Positions 18,119-27,085 of a stretch of 58,132 nt of DNA are shown here, piece by piece. Within the stretch, counting starts at the first letter, position 1, and each line of letters starts with the position of its first letter. The notes under the pieces were generated by a model. That model saw only the letters and a program-made list of their open reading frames with translations. It was not told where the DNA came from and made no database searches. A program made the position numbers and the translations under genes. The DNA is from CALVUJ01 sp045119835 (lineage in GTDB: Bacteria > Bacillota_I > Bacilli_A > RFN20 > DUOF01), in assembly GCA_045119835.1 (NCBI GenBank), contig JBGVED010000017.1, positions 1-58,132 on the forward strand, written 5' to 3'.

Positions 18119-18700
18119 ATGAAAAAGTTATTTTCTGAATTCAAAAAATTTATTAATAAAGGAAACGCTTTATCTCTCGCTATTGGTGTTATTTTAGGTG
18201 CTGCGTTTACTTCAATTGTTACTACAATTAACACAAAGATTATTTCTCCTTTGATAGGTTTATTATTGGGTGATGCTGATTTAAGTAATTCTTTAATTAC
18301 AGTTTTAAAATCTACAATTAACGAAGAAACAGGCGAAGTTGTAATAACTAACGCTATTTATTGGGGCGCTTTAATTCAAGCGGTTATTGATTTCTTATTA
18401 ACTGCTTTAATTTTATTTGCTATTTTCAAATTTGCAACTAAATTTTCTGATACTGTTAAAAAGATGCAAAATATAGAAAATATTGTAGCGTATAAAATAG
18501 AAAGAAAAATTAAGCTTACAAAAAAAGAAAAAGTTATAGCAGAGAAAATGGCAAAAGCAAAAGAAGAAGCAGCTAGAAAGGCAGAAGAAGAAAAGAATAA
18601 GATTCCTGAACCTACATTTGAAGAAAAACAACTTCTATTGCTTCAATCTATCAATGATAATTTAATAGAACTAAGCAATAAGAAAACTGTAAACAATTAA
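18119..18700 (+). CDS. mscL: Large-conductance mechanosensitive channel with long charged tail
   Basis: 193 residues from the ATG that follows GGAGG (18106-18110) by 8 nt; an in-frame TTG at 18104 is ignored. TM1 has the Gly/Ala gate pattern (ALSLAIGVILGAAFTSIV) and TM2 is WGALIQAVIDFLLTALILFAIF. MscL pentamers release solutes under hypo-osmotic shock. The protein is ~55 residues longer than usual: after TM2 an Ala/Glu/Lys helix (KAKEEAARKAEEEKNK) and an extra LLLLQSINDNLIELSNK segment follow, likely an extended cytoplasmic bundle. Confidence 0.95.
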   Translation: MKKLFSEFKKFINKGNALSLAIGVILGAAFTSIVTTINTKIISPLIGLLLGDADLSNSLITVLKSTINEETGEVVITNAIYWGALIQAVIDFLLTALILFAIFKFATKFSDTVKKMQNIENIVAYKIERKIKLTKKEKVIAEKMAKAKEEAARKAEEEKNKIPEPTFEEKQLLLLQSINDNLIELSNKKTVNN

Positions 18701-18703
18701 ATT

Positions 18704-18730
18704 AAGGAGATGTAAATTCTCCTTTTTATT
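18704..18730 (+). terminator. Terminator of mscL
   Basis: AAGGAGA-TGTAAAT-TCTCCTT followed by T-rich sequence, directly after the stop codon. Confidence 0.8.
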
Positions 18731-18786
18731 TACTTATTGAAATTTGTTTTCCATGAAAATATAATATCTTTGGTTATTAACTATCA

Positions 18787-19232
18787 ATGAAATTCAAAAA
18801 ATATTACTCCTCATTTAATGAAACTGTTTTAGAACAAAAATATAGTGGTATTTATTTAAGCAGGAAAGGAGAAACTAAAGATCTTGTGATGATAGGTCCT
18901 ATCATTACTATATCTTGCGAAGGTAAGATTATTGAGGCTAATAAAGACTATGAATATTGTGACAGTAATGCTATTGGTAATATTCACGAAGAATCTTTTT
19001 ATTCGATGTTAAAAAAATTACAAATGAAAAAAAATTTAAATTATGCAGAACAATAAACGAATTATATAAAAAATATAATGATATTTTGCATGAATCTAAT
19101 TCAAGTTCACTAGAGTTGAGAAAAATGATTAAATTTTATAAAAAAGCTCATATTTATTAAGATTATAGTTACTTTTTAGATAGTGATAGACCTAATTATG
19201 ATGAATTAAAAAAGGCTAGTTTAGTAAAATAA
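18787..19232 (+). pseudogene. Broken hypothetical gene (one frameshift plus one in-frame stop)
   Basis: The first frame gives 89 residues to a stop at 19056 (YSGIYLSRKGETKDLVMIGP...). At an A8 run (19024-19032) the reading continues in another frame (FKLCRTINELYKKYNDILHE...) to a TAA at 19158, beyond which the same frame again encodes plausible protein (DYSYFLDSDRPNYDELKKAS) to a stop at 19232. The composition is coding-like throughout, so an original gene of ~147 codons has at least two lesions. No ribosome binding site or family is recognised. Confidence 0.6.
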
Positions 19233-19242
19233 ATTAGCCTTT
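19210..19242. terminator. Bidirectional terminator between the pseudogene and birA
   Basis: AAAAAGGCTA and TAGCCTTTTA form a stem with an AT-rich loop; A- and T-runs flank it on both sides. It overlaps the last codons of the pseudogene and abuts the birA stop. Confidence 0.65.
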
Positions 19243-19961
19243 TATTTATGAAATGAAATTTCTCCCGAATTTAAATTTATGCATTTACCATCTATATCTA
19301 TTTTCAAGGAATTATCTTGATTTATATCAATTACTTTTACTAAAGTCTTTTCATTATTGATAATTGCATATACCATCTTATCTTTTAAATAATTGTTATC
19401 TCTAACTAACTGCAAATATGAATAATCATTATTTTTTATTTCAACAAACATATTGGAGAATTTATTATAAATAGAGTTCTTGATTTCTTCTAATGTGATT
19501 TTTTTATTTGTTTCCAAATAAATGGATGTTGGATTATTTATCATCTCTTTTTCAAAAGTTGTAGAATTGACATTTAAACCCACGCCAATAATAAGAGACT
19601 CGATTCCCATATCGCTTGAAACACTTTCAAGGAGAATACCAGAGATTTTTTTGTCGCTAACAAAAACATCATTAGGCCATTTTATAGATACATTTTTTAT
19701 ATCTAATTCTTTTAATGTTTTGTATATTATGGCAGCACTGGCTAGCGATAAACAACTATATTTAGAGATTAGTTCTTTGTCTTTAATAAGTATAGAAAAC
19801 ATCAAATCTTTTTTGCATTCTCCATACCATTTGCGATTATATCTTCCATGGCCTTTTGTTTGATAATTCGCAGAAACAAAAGTAAAATTTTCTAACTTTT
19901 GATAATTGTTTTTTAGATACGTTGATGTTGAGTCAATCTCTTGAAAATGATAATACTTCAT
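19242..19961 (-). CDS. birA: Biotin-[carrier protein] ligase, without DNA-binding domain
   Basis: 239 residues. Seen: DSTSTYLK near the N-terminus, the biotinyl-AMP loop GRYNRKW (GRGRxGR-like), the KWPNDVF signature, KISGILLE and IIGVGLNVN. It lacks the N-terminal helix-turn-helix, so it is a pure ligase and not a repressor. It follows the decarboxylase genes in one operon and presumably biotinylates Lys82 of the carrier encoded at 21152. Confidence 0.94.
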   Translation of the reverse strand: MKYYHFQEIDSTSTYLKNNYQKLENFTFVSANYQTKGHGRYNRKWYGECKKDLMFSILIKDKELISKYSCLSLASAAIIYKTLKELDIKNVSIKWPNDVFVSDKKISGILLESVSSDMGIESLIIGVGLNVNSTTFEKEMINNPTSIYLETNKKITLEEIKNSIYNKFSNMFVEIKNNDYSYLQLVRDNNYLKDKMVYAIINNEKTLVKVIDINQDNSLKIDIDGKCINLNSGEISFHK

Positions 19962-19970
19962 TTTATTAAC

Positions 19971-21143
19971 CTATAAAAATAACAACATTAAGATACCTGC
20001 TGCTACAGCACTACCAATAACTCCTGCGACATTAGGCCCCATTGCATGCATCAATAAAAAATTACTAGGATCTTCTTCTTTTCCTACTTTTTGTGCAACT
20101 CGTGCTGCCATTGGCACCGCTGATACTCCAGCCGCACCAATAAGAGGATTAACTTTACCTTTTGTACATAAACACATTACCTTACCTGCAAGAACACCGC
20201 AAGCAGTTGCTATTGAAAATGCAATTATACCTAAAGCAAATATTTTTAAAGTTTCTAGTTTCAAAAAAGTTTCTGCATTAGCTGTTGCCCCAACACACAA
20301 TCCCAAAATGATAGTAACTATATATAACATTGAATTAGACAAAGTTTCGGTTAACTTAGGTACAACCTCAGATTCTTTAATTAAATTACCCAACATTAAA
20401 CAACCAATAAGTGGTGCGCATGAAGGTACAAGTAAAACAGTGATTATCGTTACAATTATAGGAAACAAAATCTTCTCTGCTTTTGATACTTCTCTAGTTT
20501 GTTCCATTTTAATCGCTCTTTCTTTTTTTGTAGTCAATAGTTTCATAATAGGAGGTTGAATTACTGGAACTAAAGCCATATAAGAATATGCAGCAATTGA
20601 AATAGCTCCTAGTAATTCTGGAGCCATTTTAGAAGTAACTAAAATAGCTGTTGGTCCATCTGCTCCTCCTATTATACCAATTGAAGAAGCTTCTAATGCA
20701 TTAAATCCCAATAATATAGCTCCAATAAATGTTATAAAAATGCCTATTTGAGCTGCTGCACCAAGTAGCATAGTCTTTTTATTAGCAATTAATGGAGCAA
20801 AATCAGTTGTGGCTCCAATACATAAAAATATCAAGCAGGGATATATTCCCCATTTAACGCCATAATACAAGTATCCTAATAATCCGGAATACGAATAGTC
20901 ATTACTTCCCTCCATCAAAGTTTTCTTAAACATATCCTCTCCAGCCCCAGGAAGATTAACCAAAAGCATTGAAAATGCAATTGGCAATAATAGGTATGGT
21001 TCAAATTTTTTCTTGATTGCTAAAAATAATAAAATACATGCAACTGCTATCATAATTAGGTTTTTCCATCCACCGTCAGCAAAAAACATCGCAACTCCCG
21101 TAGATTTAATAAACTCAATAAAAATATCAATTATTTTACCCAT
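19971..21143 (-). CDS. oadB: Na+-transporting oxaloacetate/carboxylic acid decarboxylase, beta subunit
   Basis: 390 residues, ten or more membrane segments. The conserved IGGADGPTAILV segment with the Na+-binding Asp and the C-terminal MHAMGPNVAGVIGSAV block are both present. The beta subunit decarboxylates carboxybiotin and exports Na+. It lies 8 nt from the carrier gene. This is the classical OadB/GcdB/MmdB family; the substrate is set by the alpha subunit. Confidence 0.95.
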   Translation of the reverse strand: MGKIIDIFIEFIKSTGVAMFFADGGWKNLIMIAVACILLFLAIKKKFEPYLLLPIAFSMLLVNLPGAGEDMFKKTLMEGSNDYSYSGLLGYLYYGVKWGIYPCLIFLCIGATTDFAPLIANKKTMLLGAAAQIGIFITFIGAILLGFNALEASSIGIIGGADGPTAILVTSKMAPELLGAISIAAYSYMALVPVIQPPIMKLLTTKKERAIKMEQTREVSKAEKILFPIIVTIITVLLVPSCAPLIGCLMLGNLIKESEVVPKLTETLSNSMLYIVTIILGLCVGATANAETFLKLETLKIFALGIIAFSIATACGVLAGKVMCLCTKGKVNPLIGAAGVSAVPMAARVAQKVGKEEDPSNFLLMHAMGPNVAGVIGSAVAAGILMLLFL

Positions 21144-21151
21144 AGTAGTAC

Positions 21152-21502
21152 CTACTTAATTTTTACTAATACTTGATTACTTGTTACGGTTTGCCCTTTA
21201 TTTACTAGTATTTCTATTATCTGACAATCACTAGGAGCATTAACTTCATTTTCAAGCTTCATTGCCTCAATCAACAAAATAACATCACCTTTTTTTACTT
21301 TTTGTCCTGGTTTTACTAAAACATCAATTACATTTCCTTGTATCGGTGATAGTATATCTTTTGCATCATTCACTATACTAACTTTATTTTCTGCTTTAAC
21401 TTCTTTATTTTCAATTGCAACACTACTATCGTTAACCTCTTCCATTGCTTCAAGCAAAACATTATAAGTCTTTCCATTAATCTTTATTTTGTATTTTTTC
21501 AT
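21152..21502 (-). CDS. Biotin carboxyl carrier protein of the decarboxylase
   Basis: 116 residues. A single C-terminal biotinyl domain (~50-116) carries EAMKLEN with the biotin-accepting Lys82; a charged linker (~20-48) precedes it, shorter than the Ala/Pro linkers of many homologs. It is a separate subunit, as in GcdC/MmdC, because the alpha subunit here has no biotin domain. It moves CO2 from the alpha to the beta subunit. Confidence 0.93.
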   Translation of the reverse strand: MKKYKIKINGKTYNVLLEAMEEVNDSSVAIENKEVKAENKVSIVNDAKDILSPIQGNVIDVLVKPGQKVKKGDVILLIEAMKLENEVNAPSDCQIIEILVNKGQTVTSNQVLVKIK

Positions 21503-21505
21503 ACT

Positions 21506-21796
21506 TTAATCCTCCTCACGAGTAATGCTAACTAAGCGAGCATTCTTTTTTGTTTCATTATAGTAATCCATAGTTGCAACAATAGTGGCAACAACAGCAT
21601 CTTCATCTTCTGATAAAATTTTGTTTTCTATTCTTGGATTAATATTTTTCTTTTTGTTTATTTTAATAATAACTCTAGAAAAAATGTTTGTTACAACAAT
21701 TATTATTGATAGCACTAAAAATACTATGATGATAGCAATAAGGGCAACAACAATTGAATCTACTAATCCAAAACTATCGCCAATAGGTGTATACAT
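21506..21796 (-). CDS. oadG: Decarboxylase gamma subunit (OadG family)
   Basis: 96 residues: one N-terminal membrane helix (IVVALIAIIIVFLVLSIIIV) followed by a polar tail ending in the VATIVATMDYY segment typical of OadG-type subunits. The gamma subunit holds the alpha subunit to the membrane-bound beta subunit. It sits 3 nt upstream of the carrier gene and 11 nt after oadA. The assignment rests on topology and context. Confidence 0.85.
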   Translation of the reverse strand: MYTPIGDSFGLVDSIVVALIAIIIVFLVLSIIIVVTNIFSRVIIKINKKKNINPRIENKILSEDEDAVVATIVATMDYYNETKKNARLVSITREED

Positions 21797-21807
21797 AATT
21801 ATACCTC

Positions 21808-23178
21808 CTATGCAGAAATTTCTATAGTTTCTACAATGTCATCATCTTTTCTTTTTTGCAAAAACTTAATAGCAATTTCTTCAAACATAGCAATACTTAA
21901 AACATCTTCATCAGTCTTAATTATTTCTTTATATTTATTCTTTAATTGTTTAAATTCCGGTTTTATATCATCTGCTGGACGATGCGTTATAACAATATCC
22001 TCTCCAATAATTTTCTTTTTTATTTCTTCATTTACAGGAGATGGAGAAGCTCCATATTTACCATGCAAATATTCGTTTATTTCTTTTGGAACCATTTTAT
22101 ATCTTTCACCCATTATTACATTTAATACAGCTTGAGTTCCTACCATTTGAGATAATGGAGTAACAAGAGGAGGATAGCCCATATCTTTTCTAACATTTGG
22201 AACTTCATTTAAAACCTCATCAAGTTTATCCAAAGCACTCTGTTGCTTTAATTGACTAATTAAATTAGATAACATTCCACCTGGAACTTGATATTTTAAA
22301 ATATTAGGATTGCACGATAAAACTTTTGGATTAAGCATTCCATTTTCTAAATATTTATCTTTAATTTTTTGTAATTTAGTTGCCGCAATATCTAGCATAT
22401 TTTCATCAAGTTTAGGATCATACTTGGTGCCTTTTAATGCATAGTTTATAGATTCTGTACATGGTTGAGACGTTCCTCCTGATAAAGGAGACAACGCTGT
22501 ATCTATTATGTCTACTCCAGCTTGAATAGCCCTTAAATAGGTCATTTCCATTAAACCACCTGTGCAATGTGAGTGCAATTCTATAGGCAACTTAGTATTT
22601 TCTTTAATTTTAGTAATTAAATTGTATGCATCTTCTGGAAGTAAAACTCCTGCCATATCCTTGATACATAAAGAATCAGCTCCCATTTTTTCTACTTTCT
22701 TTGCAAGTTCAACATAATATTCTACAGTATGAATTGGGCTAGTAGTATAACTTAAAGCAATTTGGCATTCTCCCTTATACTTTTTAGTAGCTTTAACGGC
22801 ACATTCTAAATTTCTTATATCATTTAATGCATCGAAAACTCTAATAATATCAATACCATTCTTTATTGCTTTTTCAATGAATTTTTCTACTACATCATCA
22901 GGATAATGACGGTATCCTAAAAGATTTTGCCCTCTTAGCAACATTTGAAGTTTTGTTTTTTTACAAACTTTTTTTATCTTTCTCAATCTCTCCCATGGAT
23001 CTTCATCCAAGAATCTCAAACATGCATCAAAAGTTGCTCCTCCCCATACCTCTAGAGCATAATATCCAGCCTTATCTAATTCTTCTAGTGACATTAAAAC
23101 CTCTTCGGTTGTCATTCTTGTAGCAAATAAAGATTGATGTCCATCTCTTAAAGATGTTTCTACAATTTTTACACCCAT
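21808..23178 (-). CDS. oadA: Oxaloacetate decarboxylase alpha subunit (carboxyltransferase domain only)
   Basis: 456 residues. The signature ETSLRDGHQSLFATRM, LEVWGGATFDACLRFL and DMAGVLLPEDAY are typical of the carboxyltransferase TIM barrel with its bound metal (ELHSHCTGG with two His). The C-terminal PYC_OADA helical domain follows, but the chain stops before a biotinyl domain, which is encoded separately at 21152. Sequence features favour oxaloacetate/pyruvate over methylmalonyl-CoA. It transfers CO2 from oxaloacetate to biotin, releasing pyruvate. Confidence 0.94.
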   Translation of the reverse strand: MGVKIVETSLRDGHQSLFATRMTTEEVLMSLEELDKAGYYALEVWGGATFDACLRFLDEDPWERLRKIKKVCKKTKLQMLLRGQNLLGYRHYPDDVVEKFIEKAIKNGIDIIRVFDALNDIRNLECAVKATKKYKGECQIALSYTTSPIHTVEYYVELAKKVEKMGADSLCIKDMAGVLLPEDAYNLITKIKENTKLPIELHSHCTGGLMEMTYLRAIQAGVDIIDTALSPLSGGTSQPCTESINYALKGTKYDPKLDENMLDIAATKLQKIKDKYLENGMLNPKVLSCNPNILKYQVPGGMLSNLISQLKQQSALDKLDEVLNEVPNVRKDMGYPPLVTPLSQMVGTQAVLNVIMGERYKMVPKEINEYLHGKYGASPSPVNEEIKKKIIGEDIVITHRPADDIKPEFKQLKNKYKEIIKTDEDVLSIAMFEEIAIKFLQKRKDDDIVETIEISA

Positions 23179-23190
23179 AAATTATCTCTC

Positions 23191-24825
23191 CTATTTTATT
23201 TCATTAAGAGTTTTCTTAATCGCTTCTAAAGCCTCTTTAGGTAGTTTATCCATACCTTCTAATTTAGATACGAAATCTAATCTATCTTGCATTCGAGCTT
23301 TAACATTTTCTAAATATTCTTTATCCTTAAAATTTGGCTCATATCCTTGAATCTTATAATATTCTAGAGTAGAGAAAGGCCCGAATTTTTCAAATTTTGC
23401 TTTATTAGTAACAATATCTTCTATCAATCCTAATGTAACACTTGGAGTTACTTTTGTTTCTCCAAAGAAACCAGTATTAATGATATAACAATCTACTCCT
23501 AAATTATCAAATAATGATTTAAATGAAGCATAGTCTTTTGCAAGCGGATAAAGTCTAAATGGATTTGCATAAGGTACTATAACAAGTTGATTTGGATCCA
23601 TACCAGGAATATACTCTGCAGTAGAACGTTTTGTAGCAAGTGTTGCTCCCATTGCTGAAGCTAATGCAGTATCTGTAATTTTTACTACTGGAGGTAAAGA
23701 GTTATCTTTCATAATCCAAAATATAGCATCTGTAGATTCTTTAAACATGTATTCTCTATTATCAGTAGCGAACTTAGATTTTACAGTTCTACCATTGCCA
23801 TTTAAAATATCTTCTGTTACAGGAACTATATGTCCTTCTTCATCAAGAGTAGCACCACAGTTTTGAACTGTTAAGAAATATTTAGATTGTTCATTAGTTA
23901 AAGGATAATCTTGTGTTTTATCAAAATATGATGGTTCAAGAGATATTGATGAACCATTAGAATTATTAATAATAAAAGCATCATCATGTAAAACAGTTGT
24001 ATCCATTTTTCCTCCATGATTGCTTAATGTAATAGTAGATTTTCCTGAACCAGATAAACCAAATACTGATACAACTTTTTTAGTTCCATCAGCAAAATTA
24101 AATCTTTTTTGTCCTCCATGACATGCAGTGTATCCTTCTCTATTAGCAATTGACCATCCTAGGGTTAATGTTCCTTTTTTGTGTTCTCCAAAATATTTCA
24201 TTCCTAATAAACATGCACAATTATATTCTGAATCGAATAAAGCAAGCCCATCTGGATAATCTTCAGTATAACAATCTGGATCGGAGTAAATAAAGATATC
24301 TCCTTCTTCAATTATTCTTGATTCTTTATATAGCTTAGTTGTCTCTTCATCAGCTATTTGGAAATTTAATAACCATGAATATAGTGTATTTTCATACCCT
24401 TGAGGAATTAATAAATGCGCTTTAACCATAAATTCTTTATCTAAACCGATATATGCTGTAGCGTGATACATAGTTTTACGACATCCTTTAAATAAAATTT
24501 CTCGGATTTGGCCTGCGTATTTTTCACGATTAGTATCATCTACTAGTTTTCTTAAACGAGCTTGTCTGCCGGTAATAAAACCATCATTAAATAATAATAC
24601 TTTAGCATTTTTGTCCAATCCTAGTTCTTTTGCTCTAACAATTGGTTGGTCTGTAACAATTGTTCCTGGGCAATTTTTAGCTAAATCATAAGCTTGTTTT
24701 AAAGTTTTTACTTCGATTACATTATTCCTATAAAATGCTGTTTCTATAGTAGATCTTAACTTACTATAGATTTTTGGTCTATTTAATCCTATTTCTTCCT
24801 TTTTAAGTTTACTTCTAGTTGCCAT
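23191..24825 (-). CDS. pckA: Phosphoenolpyruvate carboxykinase (ATP)
   Basis: 544 residues, normal for the ATP-dependent class. The P-loop GLSGSGKST is at ~256-264, with the metal-binding HDDAF just after (~280-284) and the substrate loop CYTEDYPDG upstream. It interconverts PEP + CO2 + ADP and oxaloacetate + ATP. It is the first gene of the operon with the oxaloacetate decarboxylase, 12 nt before oadA, so its product or substrate is handled by the next enzymes. AAGGAGG precedes the ATG. Confidence 0.97.
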   Translation of the reverse strand: MATRSKLKKEEIGLNRPKIYSKLRSTIETAFYRNNVIEVKTLKQAYDLAKNCPGTIVTDQPIVRAKELGLDKNAKVLLFNDGFITGRQARLRKLVDDTNREKYAGQIREILFKGCRKTMYHATAYIGLDKEFMVKAHLLIPQGYENTLYSWLLNFQIADEETTKLYKESRIIEEGDIFIYSDPDCYTEDYPDGLALFDSEYNCACLLGMKYFGEHKKGTLTLGWSIANREGYTACHGGQKRFNFADGTKKVVSVFGLSGSGKSTITLSNHGGKMDTTVLHDDAFIINNSNGSSISLEPSYFDKTQDYPLTNEQSKYFLTVQNCGATLDEEGHIVPVTEDILNGNGRTVKSKFATDNREYMFKESTDAIFWIMKDNSLPPVVKITDTALASAMGATLATKRSTAEYIPGMDPNQLVIVPYANPFRLYPLAKDYASFKSLFDNLGVDCYIINTGFFGETKVTPSVTLGLIEDIVTNKAKFEKFGPFSTLEYYKIQGYEPNFKDKEYLENVKARMQDRLDFVSKLEGMDKLPKEALEAIKKTLNEIK

Positions 24826-24883
24826 ACTTATTCCTCCTTTAAATTATGACATTTATTTATTTTATATAAATAAAACCAATTTC

Positions 24884-24912
24884 ATATTATCATTGTATTT
24901 TTAAAAACTCAA
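24884..24912 (-). promoter_or_regulatory. Promoter of the pckA-oad-birA operon
   Basis: Minus strand: TTGAGT (24907-24912), 17-nt spacer, TAATAT (24884-24889) with a TGA extension. The leader to the pckA start is ~50 nt and AT-rich, with no obvious riboswitch. Confidence 0.6.
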
Positions 24913-24972
24913 TGTGTATGCTTGTTTTTTTTAATAACATGAGAAGAGTTCATACTTACACTATCTTTTTCC

Positions 24973-25001
24973 TTGTATTATTGTTATTACTTTGCTATAA
25001 C
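24973..25001 (+). promoter_or_regulatory. Promoter of an orphan small RNA
   Basis: TTGTAT (24973-24978), 17-nt spacer, TATAAC (24996-25001) with a TG extension (TTTGCTATAAC). It points away from the pckA promoter into a stretch with no ORF. Confidence 0.65.
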
Positions 25002-25006
25002 CTAAG

Positions 25007-25129
25007 AGTGCATGTAGGCAGAAAAATAGAAAGTCTACAGGGTCAGGAGTGAACCAGTAGTAGCATTTTACCAGCGCATTTAAATTTTATTTGTAGAATG
25101 CTACAACCGCCATTATCGGAGGCTTTTTT
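25007..25129 (+). ncRNA. Candidate structured small RNA (~120 nt), unassigned
   Basis: The stretch between divergent signals has no ORF but is richer in G+C than its surroundings. Three hairpins can be drawn: TGTAGGC/GTCTACA, GTAGCATT/AATGCTAC (8 bp, perfect) and a short GCC/GGC stem followed by six T, acting as terminator. A promoter lies 6 nt upstream. GGGTCAGG...AGTAG is reminiscent of SRP RNA domain IV, but the tetraloop and symmetric loop do not match, so I do not name it. Confidence 0.5.
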
Positions 25130-25133
25130 ACTT

Positions 25134-25165
25134 AAAAAAAACGATTACATTACAAATGCAATCGT
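25134..25165 (-). terminator. Terminator of the ABC-F gene
   Basis: Minus strand: ACGATTGCATT and AATGTAATCGT pair closely and are followed by eight T, just downstream of the stop at 25187. Confidence 0.82.
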
Positions 25166-25186
25166 CTAACCAATTAATAATAAAAT

Positions 25187-27070
25187 TTATTTTTCTTCAA
25201 TAGCAGATAATAACTCTTCCCATTTTCTCATAAGTATTTGAAGTTCATCATCTAAGTTCTCTACTTCTTCCTCTAATTCCCTTGTTTTCATAAAATCACT
25301 GTATACTTCTTCAAGTTCAAATTGTTCATTGATTTCTTTTATTTTTTCTTCATGCTCACTTATTTCTTTTTCTATTTTAGCTAATTCTTTTTTTAACGTA
25401 CTTTTATCTTTGTTTACATTAACTTTTTCTTCTTTCTTCACTTCAACTTTAACTTCATATTTTTTATCTTCTCTTTTAAGCATATATTGGTTGTACCCAT
25501 AAGGATAATATGTAGCTTCACCATTTTCTAAAGCTAATAATGAATCTGATATTTTTCTTACAAAATATCTATCATGAGAAACAAATATTATTGTTCCTTT
25601 ATAGTCTTTTAGCATTTTTTCTATTGTTTCTTTACTTACAATATCCATATGATTTGTTGGTTCATCTAGTATTAAAAAATTTGGTTTCATTTTAAGTATT
25701 TTACATAATCCAAGGCGAACCACTTCTCCACCTGATAAAACATTTAATTTCTTATCTACATCTGCTCCAGAAAACATAAATGCCCCTAAATCTTTTCTTG
25801 CTTCTTGATTTGTTAAAAACGGATACGTTTCCATATAGTCCTGCAAAATACTTTTATCACTAACTTTAGTTGCTACTTGTTGGTCAAAATATCCAACTTT
25901 TACATTAAATCCATATTTTATATTTCCTATTAGTGAAGGAATCATTCCCATTATTGTTTTTAATAGAGTTGATTTCCCTGTTCCATTTTCTCCAATTACA
26001 GCTAACTTTTGTCCTTTTAAAATAGTTAAATTTACTCTACCTAAAACCTTATCATAGCCAAACTCCAAATTATTAATATGGAGTACTTCTTTACCGCTTT
26101 CACTAGCTGGATTTATATCCATTTTAAAAGTTTTTTTATCCTCTTTTCTTGGTTCTTCAATTCTTTCCATTTTATCTAATTGTTTTATTCTTTCTTGAAC
26201 CATTTTAGCTTTAGTTGCTTTATATCTAAAACGATTTATTAGAGTTTCTGTTTGCTCTATTTGTTTTTGTTGTTCCGCATACATTTTTTCTAAAGTTTTA
26301 TACCTTGTTTCTTTCTGTTTTAAATAGCTATCATAGTTTCCTGTATATTTATATAATTGCTTGTATTCAACTTCATATACTGTCTCTGCCACTTTATTTA
26401 TAAATTCTCTATCGTGACTTACAACAACGAAAGCTTTTTTGTATGTTTTTAAATAATATTCTAGCCATTCTATTGCTTCTATATCAAGGTGGTTAGTAGG
26501 CTCATCTAATAGCAATAAATCAGGTTTGCTTAAAAGTAGTTTTACAAAAGCAATTTTAGTTCTTTCTCCCCCAGAAAAAGAGGAAATTGGTTTATTAAAA
26601 CTATCTTGCTCGAAACCAAATTTTTTTAAAACTGTATTGTATTCTTTTTGATAATAATAACCACCTAGATTTTCAAACATTTCATGGGTTTTTGAGTAAT
26701 CATTTATTGTTTTTTCACTGGTATCAACTTGCAGCTTTTCTTCTAATTTTTTTAATTTTTCTTCTAATTTTAAAATGTCCTTATAACATTCAAGAACAGT
26801 TTCTTCTAGTGTTAAATTTTCATTAGAAAAAGATATTTGCTTTAAATATCCTAAAGTAAAATCATTAGATTTATTTATATATCCACTTAAATTTGAATTA
26901 TCAAAAGTTAAATCAAGTTCTCCTTGAATTACTTTTAATAAACTTGTTTTACCGCATCCATTCTTACCAATAATAGCAATTTTATCATTGTTATTAATAT
27001 CAAAATTTATGTGTTCTATTAAAGTGTTTCCTCCAAATTCAATTTTTCCATCTTCTATAACTAGTCTCAT
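25187..27070 (-). CDS. ABC-F subfamily ATPase (ribosome-associated translation factor)
   Basis: 627 residues, two ABC domains and no membrane segments. Domain 1: GKNGCGKTSLLK, SGGERTKIAF, LLLDEPTNHLD. Domain 2: GENGTGKSTLLK, SGGEVVRLGL, LILDEPTNHMD. A linker helix region (~245-300) sits between them and a Lys/Glu-rich coiled coil ends the chain (~540-627). ABC-F proteins bind the ribosomal E site; some protect against antibiotics and others aid stalled ribosomes. The subgroup cannot be told from sequence by eye. Confidence 0.92.
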   Translation of the reverse strand: MRLVIEDGKIEFGGNTLIEHINFDINNNDKIAIIGKNGCGKTSLLKVIQGELDLTFDNSNLSGYINKSNDFTLGYLKQISFSNENLTLEETVLECYKDILKLEEKLKKLEEKLQVDTSEKTINDYSKTHEMFENLGGYYYQKEYNTVLKKFGFEQDSFNKPISSFSGGERTKIAFVKLLLSKPDLLLLDEPTNHLDIEAIEWLEYYLKTYKKAFVVVSHDREFINKVAETVYEVEYKQLYKYTGNYDSYLKQKETRYKTLEKMYAEQQKQIEQTETLINRFRYKATKAKMVQERIKQLDKMERIEEPRKEDKKTFKMDINPASESGKEVLHINNLEFGYDKVLGRVNLTILKGQKLAVIGENGTGKSTLLKTIMGMIPSLIGNIKYGFNVKVGYFDQQVATKVSDKSILQDYMETYPFLTNQEARKDLGAFMFSGADVDKKLNVLSGGEVVRLGLCKILKMKPNFLILDEPTNHMDIVSKETIEKMLKDYKGTIIFVSHDRYFVRKISDSLLALENGEATYYPYGYNQYMLKREDKKYEVKVEVKKEEKVNVNKDKSTLKKELAKIEKEISEHEEKIKEINEQFELEEVYSDFMKTRELEEEVENLDDELQILMRKWEELLSAIEEK

Positions 27071-27085
27071 TTTTTATTTCCTTAC

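Noticed and set aside
25040..25090. SRP RNA (ffs)
   Set aside because: GGTCAGG and AGTAG are present, but the GNAR-type tetraloop and the AGCAG side of the symmetric loop are not, and the downstream strand pairs into its own 8-bp hairpin.
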